From Phycisphaerales bacterium (lineage in GTDB: Bacteria; Planctomycetota; Phycisphaerae; Sedimentisphaerales; Anaerohalosphaeraceae), in the NCBI GenBank assembly GCA_003152975.1, contig PMBP01000486.1, positions 2,553 through 13,515 of the forward strand: a stretch of 10,963 nucleotides of DNA. Reading direction: 5' to 3'. A model generated the notes under the pieces. That model did no database searches. It was not told the origin of the DNA and saw only the letters and a program-made list of their open reading frames with translations. Positions 7,001-10,963 of this stretch are shown in pieces (positions within the stretch are counted from its first letter, which is position 1; the number at the start of each line of letters is the position of its first letter). The translations under genes and the position numbers were made by a program.

Positions 7001-9572
7001 TCAGGAGATGATCAACGGCGAGACCGTCCGAAAGGTCCGGGAGGAGATGGATCGCCGGCGGCAGTTGGAATACAACCCCACGACCCTGACCGATCGAATG
7101 GACGAGATCGGCACGGCACTTTCGGCGATCGACAAAAAGATGCAGCCGGTGATGGACGAGGCCCGTAAAATCCTGGCACTGTATGCGCCAAGTTTGCTGG
7201 AGCAACTGGCAGCGGTGGAAGAAACGACCCAGAAGGTTCGAGAAAAAACGGCCGCGCTGGCCGAGCAATCCCCCAAGATTGAACCGGCCCAGGTGCAACA
7301 GCGGGCACAGGAACTGGCGAATGAGCAGGAGCGATTGAACAATCAGGTCGAGACCGTCCAGGATTCGCTGCGGCGGGACGCCAACCTGCAGGACCTACGG
7401 ACCGACGAAGGGCGAGAGCGATCGCGGGACGCCGATGATGCCATTGCCCTCCTGCAGCAACCGCCGCCGAAGGCCCAGGACCTGCTGGACCAGGCAGCCC
7501 AGAATCCTCAATCGACGACGCAGCAATTGGCCCTCCAGCAGGCGGCAACGCAACAGCAGCGGCTGGAAACGGCGCTGGAACAGATTCAGGAGCATTATGC
7601 CAACATCGAGCAGGGCAAACCGGAACCGACGCGGACGGCCCTGCGACAAACCGAGAAGGCCCTGGCGACGGCCGAGCCGATACAACAGCAATACGATCGG
7701 ATCGAGCAGCTCGCACAACTGGGACAAAGCGATCCTAAGCAACTCAAGGCGATGCTCGAACAGGAGCTGCCGAAAAATGCGACGATGCGGGAAGAGTTGA
7801 CGGATATCACAAAAGAAACGGTCGAGCAAACCCAGCGGTCGCTTGAGGAACTGGCGAAAAAAGAGGCCGATGTTTCCGCTCGGCTGGACCGAGCAGGCCA
7901 AAATCAGAAACAACAGGTCGAGCAGATGCTCAAACTGGCCGGCCAGTTGAAAGAGTTGAACGAACAGGCCAAACAAATCGGCGAGAAGGCCGAAGCCGTC
8001 GCGGCCAATGCGATTCCGCAGGCGGCCAAACAATCGAAAGAGGCCGGAGCCGATTCGCAGCCGCAATACGACGCTGCGCAGAAGACGACTACCAAGGCCG
8101 GCGACGAACTTCGCCAGAGCCAGCCCGCGACAGCGAACCAACTGGGCGAGAATCTGCGGAAGTTCGCCCAGCAGGCCGATCAGTCCCGCGAGGAACTGAA
8201 GGAGGCGGCGGGAAAGACCATGCAGGATTCGCCGGACGAGAAGCTCTCCCAGCGGCAGGCGGCGGCGGAAAAGGCCGTCGAGGCGGGACAGCAAATGCAG
8301 GCCCTGGCCAACCAGGCGCGGGAACTGGACCAAAAGGTCCAGCAGTGGCAGCAGCAGTTCAACCAGTCGGATAAACAGCTCGTGGATGCCGATCGCAAGC
8401 AACAGGAGTTGGCTACCAAGGCCAAAGAGCTATCCGACAAGGCACGGGCTCTGGCAAAGGATGAAATCGCCAAAACGCAGGATCAGGCCAAACCGATTGC
8501 CCCGGCCGTAGCCCAGGACCTTCAAACCGCCCAACAAACCACTCAGGGGGCGGCCGAACAAATGAGCAAGCCGATGCCGGCCGCGGCAGCGATGGCTCGA
8601 CAGGCCGAACAGTTTGCGGGGATGATGGATCAGGCCCGACAGGACCTGCAACAGTCGGAGTCACGAATGAATGAACTGCCGCCAGCGGCAAAGGAACAGG
8701 CCAAGGAGCTGCCCCCACAGGTCCGCCAAGAACAGCAAAAGGCGCAGGAACTGGCCCAACAGGGACGAGATCTGGCACGGCAACTCAACGAATTGGCCGG
8801 CCAGGATGCCCAGCAATTGGAGCAATCCCCGCAGCAGCAGCAACAGGTCAACCAACAGGCCCCGCAGGTGGCCGCGGACATCCAACGAATCGCCGCACAT
8901 GCCCAGCGGCTGCAAAAGCCCGACGCCCCCCTGCTGTCGCAGGTCGGTCAAGCCATGGACCGGATTGCCGAACAACAGCTTCCGGCCGTGATGGATACGC
9001 TGCAGAAGACACGGCTGGCCGAACAGGCGCGGCCGCCGGTGGAAACGGCGCGGAAAGACCTGGAGGAACAATCCAGGCAGTTGCAGCAGGTGGATCCGGA
9101 TGCCTGGCCGGAGTCGGCCAATTCGGGACAGCCGGAAGACCCCACGGGAACCTGGATGGCCCGCACGCTGGATCAACTCGAAGCGGCCGAGCAGAACCCG
9201 AACGCGGCCGCTCAACAGGCGATGGCTGCGCAGGCCCGGCAATCCGTGGAACAATCAATGCAGTCGATGCAACGGTCGATGGCCCAGGCGCGGACTCCCG
9301 CGGCATCTCCGGCACAGTCGGCCAACCAGACGCGGTATCGACTCGCATCCGCTCGATCGTCGCGATTGACGAGGGCCGAGATGCCATCGCCCACAAACCT
9401 CCCCCTTCCGGATTCGGTCTCGCTTCGGGAGGGAAAATGGGGACAGCTTCGCTCGCTGAATGCGGCAGATCTGATGGACTCCAAACAGGAGGCCATCGCG
9501 GAGGATTATCGCCAGATGGTTAGCACCTATTTTCAAGTGATCGCAGAAAAGGCAAAAGAAAAGGCCAGATAA
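4038..9572 (+). CDS. Giant DUF4175-like membrane protein with very long Gln-rich coiled coil
   Basis: A predicted envelope scaffold of 1844 residues. Its basic N-terminus (QRRRRL) precedes membrane segments at about 24-48 and 60-81; a cytoplasmic helical stretch (82-150) and a third membrane segment (about 153-170) follow, so the rest lies outside. Residues 195-505 are beta-rich, probably two or three Ig-like domains (for example YPEGLAPRGDPLTI, then DDLGLREVRQQVRVNGG). From about 510 to 1760 the sequence is Gln/Ala/Glu/Lys-rich coiled coil with Pro-marked breaks. A Trp cluster (W947, W962, W965, W972) interrupts it. The tail (1782-1844) has K-W1801-G-Q-L and DYRQMVSTYFQ (1823-1833), which resembles the conserved end of related planctomycete proteins. 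The only cysteines are C31 and C77, in the membrane region. The N-terminal layout and tail recall the DUF4175 family (known from memory, not searched). It follows the VWA gene by 11 bases and precedes the toroid gene by 14, as expected for subunits of one assembly. Biochemical function is unknown. Confidence 0.93.
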   Translation: MMDTGLNPQIRQKLEAFGQRRRRLILIRGACAAVATTIAAMSVVAAVDWTMVLPDSARLAVSGAAYAAVLVVVYGTCLRWILHRSDLRDLARMLEQRRKEFHEEVLSAVELGQDAKRANWDSVEFRQAVQETVGRLVERYPMEILLPGRLVRRWVVLAAIVFAAAMAMMLSPNPAYRKLMLRAMIPTANLARASEVRIWIVEPAYPEGLAPRGDPLTIVAEISDPQAQQIQIESFDDPQQRTTLSMEPTGQGRFRTTLVAAKDWLTYRVYAGKASTRYYTIETRRRPHVVKFTKSFRYPEYSRLPERTVVEENGDLRALQGTVVTLEMETDQPVESGQIRIQQEKEKEPTILETPTAGPTLLRGQITLNESGTYRVHLIGRETRFDNPFAPNYELKAEPDLVPRVTLERPGKDAIVPSDELIALSGKAQDDLGLREVRQQVRVNGGPWEEKVLASDPGKETAVQRSWDLLELRLRPGDQVATRLTATDLKGNIGESPVVNLTISSPGFSAQRTEQMQAGKNLRLALEQLRQEERLLYQAVQNFQEHVRNQSQDLAGQQQKRSMITPAAERVEQQAEAAWAAIQEAIRQAQGRRESENLSLLGRMLSRNRHHALARIHGVLASLPSAEPIKPEKVDSLREAADTLHWQTEQMVNNSREMLAERESEIILGEVERLMANQIQMIEQARSAKASPEETVRQSAQRRLLRQQQAAMQEQQVVEEMLAEMPKDMENRFTQQARDLQEKLQKKRTGLEEALKGNPGYDPLLQRADEMQNTFREVKGSVSDLRWNLSQKAQNHREELRNSLSRTIDEVSQAKWKTEELANRRQQADRARLAANPDVAQINKRQEEAQKAETESNTRWTSAIGQLKDRAKIDELRPDAQYQFSSDAANTALAMETLETTTIDTERTQKAAEALNQIERAFRILEAGNTVAAAKSSLDTMRNREQWDSPRGSRSQGTSMDWEDWSKLLGRWNDPIREAFAREIHQPYQEMINGETVRKVREEMDRRRQLEYNPTTLTDRMDEIGTALSAIDKKMQPVMDEARKILALYAPSLLEQLAAVEETTQKVREKTAALAEQSPKIEPAQVQQRAQELANEQERLNNQVETVQDSLRRDANLQDLRTDEGRERSRDADDAIALLQQPPPKAQDLLDQAAQNPQSTTQQLALQQAATQQQRLETALEQIQEHYANIEQGKPEPTRTALRQTEKALATAEPIQQQYDRIEQLAQLGQSDPKQLKAMLEQELPKNATMREELTDITKETVEQTQRSLEELAKKEADVSARLDRAGQNQKQQVEQMLKLAGQLKELNEQAKQIGEKAEAVAANAIPQAAKQSKEAGADSQPQYDAAQKTTTKAGDELRQSQPATANQLGENLRKFAQQADQSREELKEAAGKTMQDSPDEKLSQRQAAAEKAVEAGQQMQALANQARELDQKVQQWQQQFNQSDKQLVDADRKQQELATKAKELSDKARALAKDEIAKTQDQAKPIAPAVAQDLQTAQQTTQGAAEQMSKPMPAAAAMARQAEQFAGMMDQARQDLQQSESRMNELPPAAKEQAKELPPQVRQEQQKAQELAQQGRDLARQLNELAGQDAQQLEQSPQQQQQVNQQAPQVAADIQRIAAHAQRLQKPDAPLLSQVGQAMDRIAEQQLPAVMDTLQKTRLAEQARPPVETARKDLEEQSRQLQQVDPDAWPESANSGQPEDPTGTWMARTLDQLEAAEQNPNAAAQQAMAAQARQSVEQSMQSMQRSMAQARTPAASPAQSANQTRYRLASARSSRLTRAEMPSPTNLPLPDSVSLREGKWGQLRSLNAADLMDSKQEAIAEDYRQMVSTYFQVIAEKAKEKAR

Positions 9573-9574
9573 AC

Positions 9575-9580
9575 AGGAGA
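9575..9580 (+). promoter_or_regulatory. Ribosome binding site AGGAGA
   Basis: AGGAGA lies 6 bases before ATG 9587, in the 14-base gap after the giant gene. It is the strongest Shine-Dalgarno within the operon and suggests that the secreted protein can be made in more copies than the membrane proteins. Confidence 0.8.
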
Positions 9581-9586
9581 TTTGGA

Positions 9587-10672
9587 ATGAACATTCGTCG
9601 TCGGATCGGGATCGCTATCATGGTTTTGGTTTCCCTGGCAGCGGGGATGCCGGTGTCGGCACAAGAACCTGTCAATGAGGACCAGGAGTGGCAGCGGGTC
9701 AACGAGTGCACCAAGCGGGCCGTGGGTTACCTGCTTAGCCAGCAGAAGGAAGACGGTTCGATCGTGGAGAACAACCGAAACCATACGACGATCACGGCAT
9801 TTGCGATCATGGGGATGTTGTCCGTGGGCCACAAACCCACCGATCAAACGCCGGAAGGTCTGGCCCTGCGCAAGGCTTTGGCGTATGTGCTGAGACCGGA
9901 TCGGCAGGAGGACAACGGTTATTTCGGCGAGCGCGACGGATCGCGAATGTATGGACAGGGAATCATCGCGTTGATGCTGGCGGAGGTTATGGGGATGGGC
10001 GTCGATGACGAGCAGGACCGGCTGATCCGTCTCAAGCTCCTGAAGGCCATCGACCTGATCCTGCGGGCGCAGGCCGTCAAGAAGGACAGTCCCCAGGAAG
10101 AGGGCGGATGGCGGTACAATCCAAATTCGACGGACACCGATCTGTCGGTGAGCAGTTGGCACCTGATGGCCCTGCGGGCGGCGAACAACGCGGGGATCAA
10201 GGTACCCAAGGAGGCCATCGACAAGGGCGTGGGGTATGTCAAGCGATGTTTCCACTGGGAAAACGACGCCAAAAAAACGGGCTTTTTCTGCTACCGCCCG
10301 AACGAAAACAACATGCGGTTCGGCTCGTCGGCGGGCGGGTTTCTGGCCTTGCAGATCTGCGGATATTACGATGCGCCCGAAGTCAAGGCGGCGGCGGATT
10401 ACTACTTGAACTACAATATCCCCTCGTTGCAGGATAAAGAACATTATTACTACGGATTGTACTATTATTCGCAGGGGATGTTTCAACAGGGCGGCGCCTA
10501 TGCCAAACAGGCCCAAAAGGTCGTGCGGGAACTGCTGATGGGCCGCCAGATCCAAGACGGCTCCTGGCCGCTGGGACCCGCCGATGAACAGGGCGGCAAG
10601 GTGTATGTAACTTCCCTGTCGCTGCTGAGCTTGTCGATCCATTACCACTTCCTGCCGATCTACCAGAGGTAA
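9587..10672 (+). CDS. Secreted prenyltransferase/squalene-oxidase-repeat protein
   Basis: An exported protein of 361 residues built of alpha/alpha-toroid repeats like those of terpene cyclases and protein prenyltransferases. It begins with a signal peptide: basic MNIRRR, a hydrophobic core (about 7-20) and a probable cut after VSA-25. Repeat motifs are visible as QQKEDGS (52-58), GGWRYNP (173-179), TDLSVSSWHLMALRAAN (184-200), GSSAGGFLALQ (246-256) and QDGSWP (323-328). The DXDD acid motif of squalene-hopene cyclases is not seen; the nearest sequence is D183-T-D185-L186. With its export, this argues against a working terpene cyclase. Annotation tools often name such proteins terpene cyclase/mutase family or squalene cyclase. 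As last gene of the operon, it is probably a soluble partner of the upstream membrane proteins, perhaps a peptide- or lipid-binding toroid. The family call is firm; the role is inferred. No intrinsic terminator follows. Confidence 0.95.
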   Translation: MNIRRRIGIAIMVLVSLAAGMPVSAQEPVNEDQEWQRVNECTKRAVGYLLSQQKEDGSIVENNRNHTTITAFAIMGMLSVGHKPTDQTPEGLALRKALAYVLRPDRQEDNGYFGERDGSRMYGQGIIALMLAEVMGMGVDDEQDRLIRLKLLKAIDLILRAQAVKKDSPQEEGGWRYNPNSTDTDLSVSSWHLMALRAANNAGIKVPKEAIDKGVGYVKRCFHWENDAKKTGFFCYRPNENNMRFGSSAGGFLALQICGYYDAPEVKAAADYYLNYNIPSLQDKEHYYYGLYYYSQGMFQQGGAYAKQAQKVVRELLMGRQIQDGSWPLGPADEQGGKVYVTSLSLLSLSIHYHFLPIYQR

Positions 10673-10849
10673 CCATGGATCGGAATCGACTGACATGCCT
10701 CTATGGCGGATCGTATTCCTGTTCTTCGTCGGGTTTGAATCTTCGTCCCCCCATTTGAACGTCCGATAAATAGACGATTACGCAAGAATAATGGACGAAT
10801 GAGCATTCTGAACCGTCTGTCTCCGGTCCGATATATGGGGATGGGAGCA
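10673..10849 (+). other. Intergenic stretch with no convincing gene
   Basis: This spacer looks lower in GC than the genes around it. It holds two short overlapping open frames (10675-10758, 27 codons, after AGAGG at 10665-10669; and 10695-10769, 24 codons, with a hydrophobic start), neither of which resembles a known protein. I see no hairpin followed by a T-run, so no intrinsic terminator. I also see no well-spaced sigma-70 promoter: AATAAT at 10787-10792 resembles a -10 box but lacks a -35 box at 16-18 bases. A promoter for the next gene is expected here but is not identified. Confidence 0.5.
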
Positions 10850-10893
10850 AGGGATTCCATCTCGATCCCTCAAGGAGAACAGGGAAATGGAAT
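10850..10893 (+). promoter_or_regulatory. Possible RNA switch: two exclusive hairpins around a Shine-Dalgarno and ATG
   Basis: Hairpin A pairs AGGGAT (10850-10855) with ATCCCT (10865-10870), loop 9. Hairpin B pairs ATTCCAT (10854-10860) with ATGGAAT (10887-10893), and inside it TCCCT (10866-10870) with AGGGA (10881-10885). B places AAGGAG (10872-10877) in its loop and the ATG at 10887 in its outer stem. A and B share the same segments and cannot form together. B would hinder translation from 10887 and A would free it. The pairings are exact in the sequence; regulation is inference, and stems of 5 to 7 bp are modest. Confidence 0.35.
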
Positions 10894-10937
10894 ACGGGAC
10901 GAATACTGAGAAAGGGCATGGACATGTCAGGAATTGA
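10887..10937 (+). CDS. Micro-ORF of 16 codons (possible leader peptide)
   Basis: ATG 10887 follows a near-perfect Shine-Dalgarno, AAGGAG (10872-10877), by 9 bases and is read for 16 codons (MEYGTNTEKGHGHVRN) to TGA 10935-10937. Its end overlaps the probable start of the next gene (ATG 10924) in another frame, so it could couple translation to that gene or act as a leader. It has no run of one amino acid that would suggest classical attenuation. It may also be chance: the same Shine-Dalgarno could serve nothing but this short frame. Confidence 0.2.
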   Translation: MEYGTNTEKGHGHVRN

Positions 10938-10963
10938 AGGTGTTAACGGGCTGGAATCGGATA
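10924..10963 (+). CDS. Start of an unidentified gene, cut by the right edge
   Basis: From ATG 10924 the frame stays open to the window end, reading MSGIEGVNGLESD. AAAGGG (10911-10916) lies 7 bases upstream. An in-frame ATG at 10918 would add two residues but sits too close to that site. Only 13 residues are visible, too few to name a family. The short Gly/Ile/Asn-rich opening vaguely recalls small flagellar regulators such as FlgM in related bacteria, but this is a guess. Confidence 0.4.
   Translation, partial: MSGIEGVNGLESD

Noticed and set aside
7395..8402. 335-codon frame on the minus strand inside the giant gene
   Set aside because: The Gln codons of the coiled coil read as Leu-type codons in reverse, giving a Leu/Arg-rich low-complexity product. 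It has no ribosome site or domain.
8832..8846. CAG/CAA repeat encoding a run of Gln
   Set aside because: Only five codons, broken by CAA, within a Gln-rich coiled coil; this is not a meaningful repeat element.
9533..10696. 387-codon frame on the minus strand opposite the toroid gene
   Set aside because: It covers a gene with a signal peptide, clear repeats and a good ribosome site. The antisense protein shows no recognisable motif, and the frame is open only because of GC-rich codon use on the other strand.
10767..10793. Possible sigma-28 promoter (TAAA at 10767-10770 and GAATAATG at 10786-10793)
   Set aside because: The TAAA half is present, but the second half matches the flagellar -10 consensus poorly at any sensible spacing.
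1..10963. CRISPR arrays, tRNA or rRNA genes, insertion sequences
   Set aside because: I saw no regularly spaced repeats, no tRNA-like cloverleaf, no transposase motifs and no terminal inverted repeats in the window.

Overview
The window comes from a moderately GC-rich bacterium, most probably a planctomycete (Phycisphaerae or a related class). This assignment is an inference from protein styles and not from a marker gene. A BatA-like membrane protein, a VWA/glutamine-amidotransferase-like membrane protein, a giant coiled-coil membrane protein and a secreted prenyltransferase/squalene-oxidase-repeat protein in a row is a gene order I associate with Planctomycetes.

Layout: everything recognisable is on the + strand. 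Positions 2-715 are the 3' end of a BatA-like gene cut by the left edge. It overlaps by 4 bases (ATGA) a 1104-residue VWA protein (712-4026) that carries a PA14 domain inside its VWA fold. Eleven bases later starts a 1844-residue protein (4038-9572) with three N-terminal membrane segments, beta-rich extracytoplasmic domains and about 1250 residues of Gln/Ala/Glu-rich coiled coil, of DUF4175-like type. Fourteen bases after it, with a good Shine-Dalgarno, lies a 361-residue exported alpha/alpha-toroid protein (9587-10672). Tight spacing and no visible internal promoters or terminators indicate one operon.

After 10672 the character changes. About 250 bases of apparently lower GC carry no convincing gene. 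They hold a possible RNA switch (10850-10893), in which a Shine-Dalgarno and ATG can be folded into a hairpin, a 16-codon micro-ORF, and the probable start of a new gene (ATG 10924) that leaves the window.

Working together (inference): by the positive-inside rule, both large proteins put their bulk outside the cytoplasmic membrane, and the BatA-like protein is anchored by a C-terminal helix. The PA14 domain could bind glycan, the VWA could bind a partner through a metal site, the coiled coil could be a spacer or scaffold, and the secreted toroid a soluble partner. In related Bat-type loci a MoxR AAA+ ATPase and a DUF58 protein lie upstream, and I expect them just beyond the left edge. The function of this kind of locus is not known to me, and it is the best candidate for an undescribed system in the window.
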